64,000 nt of DNA from the NCBI GenBank assembly GCA_930367205.1, contig OV884012.1:46645239-46709238 (forward strand), written 5' to 3'. Shown here piece by piece: positions 45,585 to 57,559 of this stretch; within the stretch, counting starts at the first letter, position 1, and the number at the start of each line of letters is the position of its first letter. The DNA comes from Acanthosoma haemorrhoidale. Taxonomy: Eukaryota > Arthropoda > Insecta > Hemiptera > Acanthosomatidae. Below the pieces are notes generated by a model. That model was not told the origin of the DNA and ran no database searches. It saw only the letters and a program-made list of their open reading frames with translations. The position numbers and the translations under genes are program-made.

Positions 45585-48500
45585 GTACTTAACTGTTACT
45601 TTTCAGACTCCAACATTTACAACAACCAGAAAAAAAACCGCAATGGAACAAAATACCAAACATGAGCTTATTGATTATTTGTTGTGTAATTAAAATAAAA
45701 AACGCAAAATAAATCAACTCATTGAAACAATATTTTTGAAAATAGTGCCTGATCACGAAATCGATATGTTAAGTGGGCACTATTTTTGTCACTATTCAGT
45801 CAGTTCTTGAGAATGAGTTATAAATGTTTATCAGTGAACAGTACTGTTATACAATACTTAGTCAGGTCTGTTTAGTTGTCAAATATTGCTACTGAATTAC
45901 AATTAAAAAACACAAAACCTGTTGAATATATTTACATATTGCTGCCTTATACCGTTGATATATGTTTAAAAACTGTATTTTTTTTATATTTTCAGTTATG
46001 TGAAACGACTTCTGTCAATCCAAGGCTTTATTAATTCATCCCCGAACGTTTTCGATGGGCTAGGCCATAGTATTCAAGCTGAAAGATGCTTATGAGATAC
46101 ATAAATAATTTTATACATGTTCAAGGAGGAAATGCCTTAACAAATGTTAAAATACGGTAATAAAAATTAAAATTGTATTGTCTTAATCGTACATTATAAC
46201 AATGAGAAATGAACAAACGATAAAATCAACATAGCAGTAAAAAATAAATAATATAAAAACACTATAAAACATTTTTACATTCAAAGCTAAGATGTCTTGA
46301 GTAATTAAAAGTGTTAAACATTATTAATTATTGAAGTGATTTTCGGCCAAACAGATTCGGCTTCGAATTTTATTAAAAGGTTTCTAATTACACTAGATGA
46401 TTTCCATAATCTCAATAATATCGATGCAAACAGTTATGCGCCGGATATTTGTTAGAATCTGCATACAGACAGACGCACAATAGAATAAAAGAAATCTTTG
46501 TTTTGTTGTATGATCAATTTTATAATTAAGATAAGGATAGAAGTAGGAGGTGTATCTACTACACGACCCATGCATGAACCACTTTAGTATTTACTGGACG
46601 AAATGAATAATAAAAATAAAATTGAATCCGTATAACAAAAAGCGCTTATATCAATTTAAAAATAAAAATTATAATACTTGCTTTACAGCAAAATAAATAA
46701 ATATATCATTTGTTATGATTAAGTTCTGATGAAGACTAGTTACTTATTAATATTTTATGGTTTTATTGCTCGTTGTGTGTTGGCATAGATTAGGTAAATA
46801 ACGTACAATTTTTTCTTCCCAGAAGTTATTATTATGAGTATCTAACGTTTTAAGCAGCCTGCGTTGCTATCCTCTGATGTTCATATGCTCTGAATGGCAT
46901 TGGGAAGACAAAATGAGATGATATTTTTATTAAAATGTTGTGATTATAGGGTGCATATAAATATATTTGCCAAGAGAACATTGAAACTTAAACATTAAAG
47001 TGCAAATAATGTGAAATGCGCAATACTTCTATATTAATTTTAACATAATAGTGATAATAAATAAATAATTCTCAGGTTAGCATACGTCTGGCTGAATGGT
47101 GAGAAGGTTTCGAGAGAAGGAATAGGAAGGTTTCGCCGGGACGAGGGGATGAAGCAGAGCGGATATTAGAAGGAAGAGAACGCAAGAGATTGGTGGGGGG
47201 GGGGTACTATAATATGTTCTATACACACGCCCTTGTCACCATCACGTCATATATATATATATCAAAGCAACAGCTAGAAAGAACTCTTACTGTCATTGGT
47301 TTATGTAAATATCCAGGAATTGTCTCATCCGATGAGCATAAAGAAAAAAAAATTGAAATAAAAAGTGGGGTAAAAATCTGGCTTGCAAGCTTTCCGAAGG
47401 GAAACAATGGAAAAGAGAAGAAATCGGCGAGTCGAAAGAATTGGAAAACTCTCTGGAAATTGGCCGGAGTTTTTCATTTACTTTAGCCGGGCCGGGCCTT
47501 AGAAGAAACTCTTTAAGATGGCATTTCAATCGTAGCAATCATCCTAAACTCGATATTACTTCGCAATGCGGTTCCTCCTGACCAAATAATGAAATTATTA
47601 CTGGTTTGCTTAGATTTCAGACGTCCGATCCAACAAGCAGAGGCTCAAGCCTCTCAAACTTTTTCAGTGCAGTTTTACTTTTACAAACACTTTATATCAG
47701 CTACAATGAAATATCTTCTTAATATAACGGGTTGGGAAACTTTACATTTTTTTTTTTTTTGGCACTAAACAATAAATGATCTCAAGTTAAGAAAACCACC
47801 CTGCGTAGTTTTATTGTTTGTAAAATACATATCATTGTTAAACATGCTTTGAATTTAACCAACACAAAAACCTCAAAGTAATTTAAACTAATACTTACTT
47901 AATCAACTACGGTCATATCTAGATTCCAGAAATCTATGGAATAATATGGTTCAAACTGTATGAATGTTAGGACATTATCAACAATATATTGACTGGTCAT
48001 ATTTTGGATCTGATAACTGCCTGAGTACTCTCAGCCGGAACGAAGTTTCAGTACCTACTTATATTTTGGTAGTAATACGATAGGAGAAAGTATTTGCTGC
48101 GCCAGAAAGGAGAAAGTACTTTCAAGTATGGAACGATTTTTTTTTTCGGTACTTTCGTATGGGTCTTCTAAGATCTGAAAGCTGATCTAATTATCTTGAA
48201 AACAAAAGTAATATTCCATACCTCCAAAAATAATAATCAGCACAACAGCAGAAAGTATAAACAATAATAACAGCCGTGTTTACGTTAATTTCACTTATTA
48301 TTTGTCGTTTTAAATATGCCCCGTTCTCTTAGGTTTAAGATTTTTCAAGTAATTGTCATAAGCTGGCAGAACGAGTTCTGCTAGTTCCAATTTCTTAAGG
48401 ACACAAAAATAATCTGAAAATTGGTTTTGCTAAACAATACCAAGAACCCTCAAATCATTCAATGAATATTCCAAAACTATCGTTTCTGGTGTAGCATGGA

Positions 48501-49569
48501 CCTCAATGGCATAATGTTTTGGCAGCTGAATCTTAAATCAACTTGCTGTCTCTATTTTTTCTGAATTTAATTCGTTACAGTGAGCTACAAAGTAAGAGGT
48601 TTGTATAGCTCGAAGGGGGAGAAGTTTTACTTCAAAACATTTAAGTGAAGTGTAGATACAATGAGGCCACTGATCCCTGAAGTGGCTAATTTAAAACTGT
48701 TATCAATGTGATTACAGTATAGTGACAAATAGAAAAAACAGTATTTTATGTTATACCAAATATCTGATAAAAACTATCGACTCCACTGACAGTTTCATAA
48801 AGGTCTAGAGTATCCATCAATCCAAGACAACATCAATGTATAACGAAAAAAAAAAGTAGAACAATGTTTTGTCATGGAGGTAAAGAGCACGCTCAAGTGC
48901 CATTAGTGTGGCCACAATTTTCTACAGAAAGGTAGAGATCAGCAAACAGGTATTACACAATCTGTGGCCAAATAGAGCACTTGATGCGGCTGCCAGCGCC
49001 CGACATGAAATGTTCCTCACTCATGTAGGAGAAAGTTTTAAAACTGTGATCTCCTTTCCACATCCTTTCCCTTCCTCAGTAGAGGACCCCCACATTATCT
49101 TCTCCGCATTCCTGCAAACAGTCTCTTCCTAGTTCTGCTTCTGAGGGACACATTTTTTTTCTCTCTTTCAGACCGGTCTTGATGGTTTCTTTGAGGGGAG
49201 AAATGAATCAAGTCTAATGAATATTATTATATCATAATTATAATTAGCACATTTGCTGTGTAATCAAATGCTACCAATTTATGAAAGGATCAGCTCCTCT
49301 ACGGTCACATTATCAATGTTTTATTTTATATCTATTATGATCTCAATTTTCTTTTTTGAAATATACGTCAACAAAGTAAAGTCAACAATATTAGGAAGTG
49401 AATAAGAAAACATAACAAGGGGTGTAAATGTCCTGGATAGAGTGTAAGCCTCAGTTTCACAATTATCGCTGGGTTATGAAAAGACTTAATTTAATTATAT
49501 TATATTATTTAAATAATAATTTAAGGTTATTTGCTAAACTATTTTGTAAATTGAAAATCTCATTTACAA
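45585..49569. other. Unassigned AT-rich sequence
   Basis: No gene supported. Overlapping opposite frames at 47190-47540 (81-98 codons) and a 74-codon frame at 48908-49132 have no recognisable motif. A block at 47100-47220 is G-rich with a nine-G run near 47195. Confidence 0.4.
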
Positions 49570-49785
49570 AAAAAAAACCCATGAAATATTAAGTACGTCA
49601 TTTTTATTGAGTGGACTCAAAATGTTTATTTAATTCTCATCTTTCGGTTTTTATTTATGTTTACACCATTTATTTGACCTCAATTGAAGGGGGGTGCAGA
49701 ACCAACTACAACAAATCTTTCATAGCTGAATTTTGTGTTTAAGAGATGACCGCGCTATTCTTAATGCTACCCAAAAATAGTTGCC
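49570..49785 (+). repeat. Long inverted repeat, left arm
   Basis: Matches 52004-52240 in inverted orientation over the full length, by eye well above 80 percent identity: CATGAAATATTAAGTACG, ATTTTTATTGAGTGG, TTATTTGACCTC.ATTGAAGGGG, GTGCAGAAC, GAATTTTGTGTTTAAG and TGACCGCGCTATTCTTAATG. The Jockey-A copy lies between the arms. Confidence 0.85.
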
Positions 49786-50181
49786 TTTTTCTTTATCTTA
49801 AATCTATTCACATGGCTTCAGTGATATGTAAATGCTTTAGCCATTGAGGCCCAGTTAATAAACACTTCGGGTCGTTTTCACGTTCACGTTCAATACTATT
49901 TTCTACCCGCCGAGTACACAACTTTGCCAGTGTTGTTTTTGGATACACTTTTACGATTTGAAAACAAAGGAATCATTTACGGCCACCATTCTGAAAACAC
50001 TCTTAGACGATCGCTCTTACTAATTTGAAAGTACAGTATTTTCCAATGGGCTCGGCAATCATCAGCAAATAGTTTTCTCCATAACCGAACAAATTACTTT
50101 GATTTATTTAGGTTTTATTGAATTTTCCGATGAAGTTATGATTTTTAATGAAGAAGATAAAAGATCTTTAATACTACTCTA

Positions 50182-51476
50182 ACTCCTACTAAAACGTCTA
50201 CTTCCAATTGTTGAATCCAAAAACCTTTTTCCCACACACCAGTTTGGTTTCCGCCAACGACATTCCACTGCTCAACAAGGCCTTCGCGTTGTTGATCACA
50301 TCTCCTCAGCCCTTGAAACCAAAAAGTATTGCACTGCTGCCTTTCTTGATATAGCTCAAGCTTTTGACAGGGTTTGGCACACAGGTTTGCTCTACCAGCT
50401 CAAAAGACATTTACCACAGACCCTTTTCCTAATCCTACAGTCCTACCTTTCAAACCGCTTCTTCCAAGTCCGCTGTGGTTTAGAATACTCTAACTACTAT
50501 CCCATAAATGCAGGAGTTCCACAGGGCAGTGTCCTAGGCCCCATCCTCTATAACCTATACACCGCTGATGTCCCCTCTACTTCCAATACCTTCTGGGCCA
50601 CATTTGCAGATGACACTGCAGTCTTGTCATCCCACCCAGACCCCGACATAGCATCCCATAACCTTCAAAAACACCTTGACGAGATCGAGTATTGGTGCAA
50701 TCAATGGTGGATCAAAGTTAATGAAGCAAAATGCTCCCACATTACCTTCACCCTTTGTCGCAAGACTTGTCCACTAGTTTATTTTAATTCTATTCCTCTC
50801 CCTGTAACCGAGACAGTACGGTACTTCTTCGTACAGTACGGTACGGTACGGCTTCCATCTCGACAAACGATTGACCTGGAACCCACATACGAGACTAAAA
50901 AGACAAGAACTAAACAGACGCTTTGGACAACTGTACAGACTACTTCAAAGGACATCCCATCTCTCAATAGAAAATAAACTACTAATCTACAAAGTTATAC
51001 TTAAGCCAATCTGGACGTGCGGAATAGAGCTATGGGGGACAGCAAAAAAGTTGAACATCAAGCGTATCCAATCCTTTCAATCCAAAGTCCTGAGAACAAT
51101 AGTAAATGCCCCTTATTATGTCAGCAACAAAACCCTTCATAACGACCTTAATATACCCTACATTCTAGAACTCATCCCTTCCAAGTTTATGAAATTCCAC
51201 AATAGCCTTTCCAACCACCCTAATCCTGTAGCACAGTCTAAGCACTGCGCCACTCATCCCTATACTCCCCTCCTCGGAGACTGAAACGGTAGTGGCCTCG
51301 TGACCTGCCATATATGCGTGACAGTGGGAGTCCTGGTAATGGCCAGTTTCTCCAATCATGTCCTATTGTATGAATGAGCGAGTGAATGATGACTGTAAAT
51401 ATGGTATGAATGAGATCATCTATCTGTATTACTATTGCCTTATAAAAGGCAGATTGTAATTATTGCACAATAAAGA
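50182..51476 (+). mobile_element. Second Jockey family A copy, 5'-truncated
   Basis: Closely matches 6195-7464 of the first copy from AACTCCTACTAAAACG to the 3' terminal GCACAATAAAG, then non-homologous flank. Truncated further than copy 1 (starts just before the QFGFR motif). No convincing target-site duplication seen. Lies between two long inverted-repeat arms. Confidence 0.92.
50183..51284 (+). pseudogene. Reverse-transcriptase fragment, frameshifted (family A copy 2)
   Basis: RT segment from before QFGFR through motif A (FLDIAQAFDRVW), GVPQGSVLGP and FADD (ATFADDTAVLSS), all intact in sequence. At about 50829-50851 a net 22-bp insertion made of GTAC/GTACGG repeats replaces the single base found in copy 1. 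This shifts the frame; the first frame ends at 50977 and the correct frame resumes at about 50860 and continues to the C-terminal region. A further 2-base insertion near 51265 changes the tail, giving a stop at 51282-51284 instead of the RLKRQWPRDLL end. Upstream endonuclease and fingers are missing. It is non-functional. Confidence 0.9.
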
Positions 51477-52003
51477 ATGTATTACACTGCTTCTATCCTC
51501 TTGCATACATATTCGGTGCTATCGGTGTAACATGCTCTCACAACTCATATCGATACAATATTTCTCTTATTAGAACTGAACAAAAGAACTTTTTTTTTTT
51601 ACAAATGGTATTTTTGAACTACCTAATAATACACTAATGCGTTTTTTGGCGTCGTAGAAAAAATAAATATAAATGCGTTACCCCTAACAAAAGAAAAACC
51701 ACCTTCCTTTCACTAAAGAAAGAGCATTCACTAAAGTTTAGGTCAGAGCTTACACTAAGAGGTAGAAGCTCATTAGCAGCTGGGAATTCCAGACACAATA
51801 TGTTACGTACGTTGAAGGTGAAACAGCAGCCATTAGCATAGAGCACATCTCCTGAATATTTGCAAAAATATTTATTATAATTGCACTCATTTTCAATTTC
51901 TTATAAGCCCACTTATAAAATTTTCATTTTTTTCTTTCGGCAACTGCCGTTAAGTTCAAGGAGTCTAAATAACTATTTAGTTGCATGATATTTCGATTTT
52001 TTG
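51477..52003. other. Spacer between Jockey copy and right inverted-repeat arm
   Basis: AT-rich; a 70-codon minus frame (51634-51846) has no recognisable motif. Confidence 0.4.
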
Positions 52004-52240
52004 GGGCAACATTTTGTGGGTGGCATTAAGAATAGCGCGGTCATCACTTAAACACAAAATTCACTAAAGCTATAAAAGATTTTTATATGTATATAAAAGA
52101 TGTTCTGCACCCCCCCCCCCTTCAATCGAGGTCAAATAAATGGCGTAAACATAAATAGAAACTGAAAGATGCGAATGAAATAAACGTTTTGAGACCACTC
52201 AATAAAAATGGCGTACTTAATATTTCATGAGTTTTTTTTT
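52004..52240 (-). repeat. Long inverted repeat, right arm
   Basis: Reverse complement of 49570-49785, with about 20 extra bases (an ATATAAAAGAT-type insert) and a longer C-run (about 52111-52121). The two arms are about 2.2 kb apart, or about 0.9 kb if the Jockey insertion is removed. Confidence 0.85.
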
Positions 52241-52856
52241 ATACATGTAGTAAACTTGTGGCCTTCATAAATTGAAATTGTTTTGAAAGGAAAAGAATAT
52301 CGATGGTTTGAGTTTCACAAAAAACAAATTTTACAGGGGAGCATTTTTAAACTTCAACCCTTCCTCTTAAGCAAAATCAATTATACTATTTTTTCAATAT
52401 TGATTGTCTTCGCTTTTCATTAAGTCAAATGCGACTTTGTCTGATTTTTTGAGAATTGCCCAGGCTAGAAACATGGATACCTAGTTTTTTAAGCACCTAA
52501 TTTATTTTGGGAGATTTAGCTAAGTGAACTGAAATACAGAATAAACCTTATTCTGCTTATTAATTAAACATTTTCCCAAGCATCTACATATATTCATCAT
52601 TAGAATCTGTCGTACCCTTAATTTCTTTAGTTAATATTTTTTTTTCCATTAAAGGGAGGGAGTAGCAAGCAAACGCTATGGCGAAAAAACCTTTAGTGAG
52701 GCTTCCCTACCTTGGTATTTTTACCCATTAGAACATGATTATTCTCTAATCAGAAAGGTGATTTGGAAACTATTGGCTACATCACATTAGGATTGTTGTA
52801 GACACGTAATAGGTAATACCAGGATTACTCATAGCGAGGAAAACTATATCTATCTA
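52241..52856. other. Unassigned AT-rich sequence
   Basis: No gene or element recognised. Confidence 0.45.
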
Positions 52857-53078
52857 TCAAAAATCTTTATTATGACAAAATTACAATCTGCCTTATTGGG
52901 CAATAAGTAATTGCAATTCTTTATTCACTCGCTCATTCATGCAGTATCCAGAGCCTGCCAAATCCACATGGTTGTCACCTCCCTCGCATGCGAAAGAGGA
53001 AGCGGAGTCTTGGGAATTCCCCCACGCTCCTCCTTCAGCCGCGTCACGAGATACGAGCCAGTGTATGCTGACCAAGAG
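52857..53078 (-). mobile_element. Jockey family B 3' end, truncated in the 3' UTR
   Basis: Minus strand from CTCTTGGTCAGCATACACTGG to CATAATAAAGATTTTTGATAGATAGATAT, matching the B 3' UTR of 45124-45571, with a short GATA-type tail. It contains no ORF2 sequence. Target duplication not clear. Confidence 0.8.
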
Positions 53079-54766
53079 TATGTATAAAACCGTGGATTAT
53101 TTTTGGGTGTAGAATATATATTCCATGGTTTCCATATACCAAAATATATGACAATTCTGAGCTCTTGTAGGACAATGGAATCAATATCAATAATCATATT
53201 ACATTTTTCTAAACACCGCTACTTTTTCAACGAATTTACTTAACTACTTTACTAGGTAAGCAATCATATCAGTGTTATATATTTTTTATTTTATTTTTTC
53301 AGTTAGATATTCCTATTTTGTATCTTTTTGTTATTCTACGATGTCCAAAAATAGTTTGGTCCCAGTTAAGTTTTTCATTTCATTACATATTTTACTTAAA
53401 ATTGTTTTTTTCATTTATTTCCTATACTCAAAACAACCCATACTATGTACAGATCAAATAGTTATGGCCAGTTAAGGGTGGTTACTATCAGTTGATAATA
53501 AAATAATGATTATCCAATAACCATCGAATTCGACTTACGTTTAATGCAATTTATTTTGTTCCTAAGTATTCTTCAATTATCTACTCAATTGCTTGGTCAC
53601 TAAATGAATAGTCACTGATCCTGTAAACATTATAATAATCTAACTGAGCAGCCAGTTAAGTTGTAAGAACCATGCCCAATTTTATTGCGAAAAAAGTGTA
53701 ACGTATCATTTAGTTTTTAACTCCTTGAACGTGGTAAAATAAGCAATGTGATGAAGAAATGTAACTAATCAAGAAAAAAGAAACGGCAAATCTATAAAAG
53801 AAGCAGGCAATACTCGGTCAGATGAAGCTACATGGACGCACATGACGAAATTTTTCTTAAAAGGAAATAAATAAGAATTCGGACATTTAGAAATTTTGAG
53901 CTCTTAAAAAAACATATAGCAACCGTGAGCATTGTGAATTGATAATGGGGGATAAGTTTGGACTTGGAGGACTAGCTGTTGATCAATGTAACTGACAGTC
54001 CTGTGTGGTTAATTACTAGTTGTGTGACTATTCAATTAGCAAGGCACAATAGCATTCAGCCCGTGGCAATTAGCACAGTGTGCCTGAGTAGTCGCTCCGG
54101 CGAGGGGATCCCAATCGGATTTACGGTTAATTCTTTCGGTAAATCTTCGGTTATGTGTTCGGCGAGTCTCGGGGATCCTTTCCGATTGTTGACAGTGGGA
54201 AAGGTCAAAATGATCTGGACTTTTGACCGCTCTACTTTGATTTAGTCATCGTTATAAAATACGGCTTCTTCTTTATGTTTTCATCGAATACCACTACATC
54301 ATATAAATAAAGTGATTGTGGGTGGGCTGCGGGCTCTTCAACTTCTGTCTTGACAGACAAGTCAAAAGCGTCATTCCTTTATAGGTTGTGTCAAGAGTAG
54401 GATACAATAAGATAAAACATTTTAGACTGACATAACACGTAATTAACAATAAAATAGTACATCAACAGAAATTAAAATTGCTTCAATATATGTTTCAGGA
54501 AAATAAAAAAAAACTTTATTATAAAAATTAAATCATGTTATGTTTACGAGTATTTTGGGTATAATGTTGAAAGGTAAAATGCTGAAATTCGTGATGTTTT
54601 AAATCTAGCTTTAATCCTCACAATTTCATTTGCGACCCTACATATGGGGTATATTCCTGATCAGCAAGAAATTTACTACATACCCAACTTTCAGAATTTC
54701 GTCCAGCTAAAATGGTCATCCGTCATATTATATTTTTCTACGTGGTGGTTTAATATATTTCTGATT
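53079..54766. other. Unassigned AT-rich sequence
   Basis: A GC-richer stretch at about 54040-54240 (88-codon plus frame, 53979-54245) carries no motif I can name. Otherwise AT-rich with short chance frames. Confidence 0.4.
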
Positions 54767-55325
54767 AGAACTTCTTTATTGTGAAAAAATTACAATTTCT
54801 TTTATTGGACAATAAGTAATTATGATATATGTTCTCATTCGTACAGTACATACAAACCACCCAGTGACATCTAAAATCCATATGGTTGTCACTGCCCTCA
54901 CATGCGAAAGAGGAAGCGGAGTCTATAAGTAAAACTCCGCCCACGCCCCTCCATCAACCACGTCACCGGATACAAAACACTGGAGGCTAACCGAAAGTGC
55001 GGGAGCCACAGACGCTCAGGACATGATTGGAGAAACTGGCCATTGCAAACTCCCACTTCTACGTCTCTATAGCAGGTCACGAATTAACTCCCGCTTTAGA
55101 CTCCGAGGAGGATTGTAGGGATGTGTGGCGCAGTGTAATGAATTTGCTAGGGGATTACGGTGGTTGGATAGATTTATATGGAATTTTATGAACTTGGAAC
55201 AGATGAGTTCAAGAATGTAGGGTATGTTAAAATCGTTATGAAGGGTTTTGTTGCTTGCTTAATAAGGAGCATTAACAATCGTTCTCAGGACTTTTGATTG
55301 AAAGGATTGGATACGCTTGATGTTT
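54767..55325 (-). mobile_element. Jockey family B copy with ORF2 3' end (decayed)
   Basis: Minus strand from AACATCAAGCGTATCCAATC (about 55301-55322) through AGCAACAAAACCCTTCATAACG and the ORF2 C-terminus (ending RDLL-TAG at about 55069) to the B 3' UTR and TTCACAATAAAGAAG. Small deletions break the frame. The MITE at 55331-55424 lies a few bases beyond its truncated 5' end. Confidence 0.85.
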
Positions 55326-55330
55326 GTTTA

Positions 55331-55424
55331 CACGGTGGTCTGAAATGTTTCTGACCTCAAAATGAAGATGATAATAAAATAAATAAAAGCTTTGTTAGGT
55401 CGGAAACTTTTCAGACCACCCTCG
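55331..55424. mobile_element. MITE, second copy (inverted relative to 21093-21187)
   Basis: 94 bp with terminal repeats CACGGTGGTCTGAAATG and CGAGGGTGGTCTGAAAAG (read inwards), continuing to GACCT; TA on both sides (55329-55330, 55425-55426). The 39-bp centre is the reverse complement of that in the first copy with one or two changes. Confidence 0.85.
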
Positions 55425-55426
55425 TA

Positions 55427-55790
55427 ATATCATTAAGATTATTTTTTCAAGAGTTTTCGATAAACTTTTAAGCTAATAGGTCTGTAGAGAGCTAGGTTTA
55501 ATGGGTCTTTGTGAGGCTGTGGACTATTATTTGGAGATTTTCCAGATTTCGGTAAAATATCTGAACCTTTGAATCCAATTAAAATTTTGTTAAGGCAAAA
55601 AACAATGTTTTTGTTATTACTATTGGTGAGATTCCGTAATCTTTCTAGTGATTTTCAAATCATAAGGAATTTAATTTCCCTTGAATTATCTTTAGGCGAT
55701 ATTGACTGAAAAGAGTTATCATGTTCTGATTTGAGAAACTTGTAATTGGTTTTTCTGACGTGATTAGATAGCTGCTGCGTGTTAAAAATT
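55427..55790 (-). pseudogene. Decayed LINE reverse transcriptase, different family
   Basis: On the minus strand, in two frames: FRYFTEIWKISK (about 55524-55560) followed by two stops, then KDPLNLALYRPISL and KLLKKIIL (about 55440-55510). This is the conserved block before RT motif A in Jockey/CR1-type LINEs (P..WK.A.I.P..K..D....YRPISLL...K..E). The flanking wording differs from families A, B and C. Upstream SPKDNSREIKFLM (about 55685-55725) fits the preceding S..EI...I segment. The rest is lost. Confidence 0.55.
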
Positions 55791-55796
55791 AAAACT

Positions 55797-55896
55797 ATAT
55801 GGTATGAATGAGATCATTTATCTGTATTATTATTGCCTTATAAAAGGCAGATTGTAATTATTGCACAATAAAGATTGTTGTTGTATAAAAAAAAAA
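55797..55896 (+). mobile_element. Jockey family A 3' stub
   Basis: ATATGGTATGAATGAGATC to GCACAATAAAGATTGTTGTTG plus an A-run, matching the last about 90 bases of the family A element. Flanks AAAAATTAAAACT (before) and AAAAATTGAAATT (after the tail) match at 11 of 13 bases and may be an aged target duplication. Confidence 0.8.
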
Positions 55897-56089
55897 TTGA
55901 AATTTGACTGCTAATAATAGGTTGGCTTTATCATTATCTGTATAGGCGAAGGTGAGTTTTTTTGAGTGAGAGGAAATGATTGCATTCGTTTTGTGAATAT
56001 TTTATGAATTTTTCATAAGGTCTAGTGAGCCGAATGCAATTCATTTAATGATTGTGACCAGTGGTGATTTATGTGTTCTTTAAACTTGT

Positions 56090-56390
56090 TTCTATGTCCT
56101 GATTGTATGTGGCTCTCGCGCTCTTCGTCAGCCTCCATTGGCTCGTATCCGGTGACGTGGCTGACGGAGGAGCGTGGAGGACTTCCCAAGACGCCGCTTC
56201 CTCTTTCGCATGCGAGGGAGTTAACAACCATGTGGACAGGCCTCTGGGCTGTTTGTAAATATTCTATGAATGTGCGAGTGAATGATGAATTGTAAATATG
56301 GTACAAATGAGAACATTTATCTCAATTACTTATTGCCTATTAAGTCTTAAGGCAGATTGTAATTTTATCATAATAAAGTTGTTTATAATA
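56090..56390 (+). mobile_element. Jockey family B 3' UTR copy, plus strand
   Basis: Plus strand from GTGGCTCTCGCGCTCTTCGTC through CCGCTTCCTCTTTCGCATGCG and GGCAGATTGTAATTTTATCATAATAAAG, matching the 3' UTR of the B copies on the minus strand at 45.1, 52.9 and 54.8 kb. Frames seen here on both strands (74 and 94 codons) are by-products of the UTR. Confidence 0.85.
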
Positions 56391-57559
56391 ATAAATCAAC
56401 TTGTTTCTCAAGAAATATGAACCTTTAGTGAGATATTCTGACATAATTGGATTTGAACAATATTTTTTCCGTCATAAGCACTCAAGTTTGAATGATTTTT
56501 TAAAGAGAAATATATCGAAAAAGGATTAATTGTAACAACTATATTTTATTACACGATTCAATAAAATCACATATTTCGTTTAATCTTAGTATATAGACCA
56601 TAATGTAAACTAATAAATAGATAAAAGTTCTAGCAATTGCTTGCGTAATCAAATATTTGGAACTCATGAGCAATATCAGTTGTGCATTTTGCAGCAAAAA
56701 GTCATCAAAATCAATTTTAATCGTCTCATCAATACACAAAATACCTTTATTTAATTTCGAACATTTTTGCATCATACTTTAAATAAAGTTTAAACGAAAG
56801 AATGTCGTATCGGAGAGGAATGCTTATTAACATATTTATGAATTCATTCATTCAAAACTGTTGAATTATACATTACATCACGTATGAAACCTTATAAGCT
56901 CAAGAAGAGAGTACTCAGTGTATATATTTCCTCTGTAATAAAAAACATAATATCGTCTCAAGACAAGGGCCCATTGAAATAAGAGTTATTTAACGTCAAA
57001 TATTTATACTGAAGTAAAATACAAAATTTAAACAATTCCAATAATGATTAGATTTAGATTTTTTTACATAACTAAAAATGTTATAAATTATTACGAATCT
57101 ATGTAAACAAAGCTTTATCACAAGGTAAAAGGTTATGAGATTTGGTTATGGTGAAGTGCGTTGTATCTTCAGCTGTTGCTGATATTTGATAAATGTTATG
57201 AAACGCTAGCATTGCTGAGTCGTCAGCAAACGAACTGAACAGGACGTCTTGGCGTCAAAAGATAAAGAATATATGAGAATGGCAAACGAATAAAACGAAT
57301 GGTCTTAGCAGGTTTCCTTACGAAACGTTGTTTTTATTTCTGTTTTTGCCCCCAAAAATAAGTTATTTTTATTAAGAACTCAATTTTAACCCTTAAATGG
57401 AAAATTTCTTACCGATGAATCTATTATTTATAGCAGATTTCGGTTTGTATTTACTATATAAAATTTTGTTTCGTTGGCATATAAGATGGTCCCTTTTATG
57501 GTGCAATAATGGGCATTCTAATTTTTAAACTGATTTGTGAAAAAAAAACGAAGTAAATT
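56391..57559. other. Unassigned AT-rich sequence
   Basis: No gene or element recognised; a 78-codon minus frame (56539-56775) has no motif. Confidence 0.45.

Noticed and set aside
50779..50967. 62-codon minus-strand frame inside the Jockey A copy
   Set aside because: Antisense shadow of the RT pseudogene, extended by the GTACGG insertion.
56022..56306. 94-codon minus and 74-codon plus frames at 56.0-56.3 kb
   Set aside because: Both lie in the Jockey B 3' UTR, which is non-coding in the better-kept copies.
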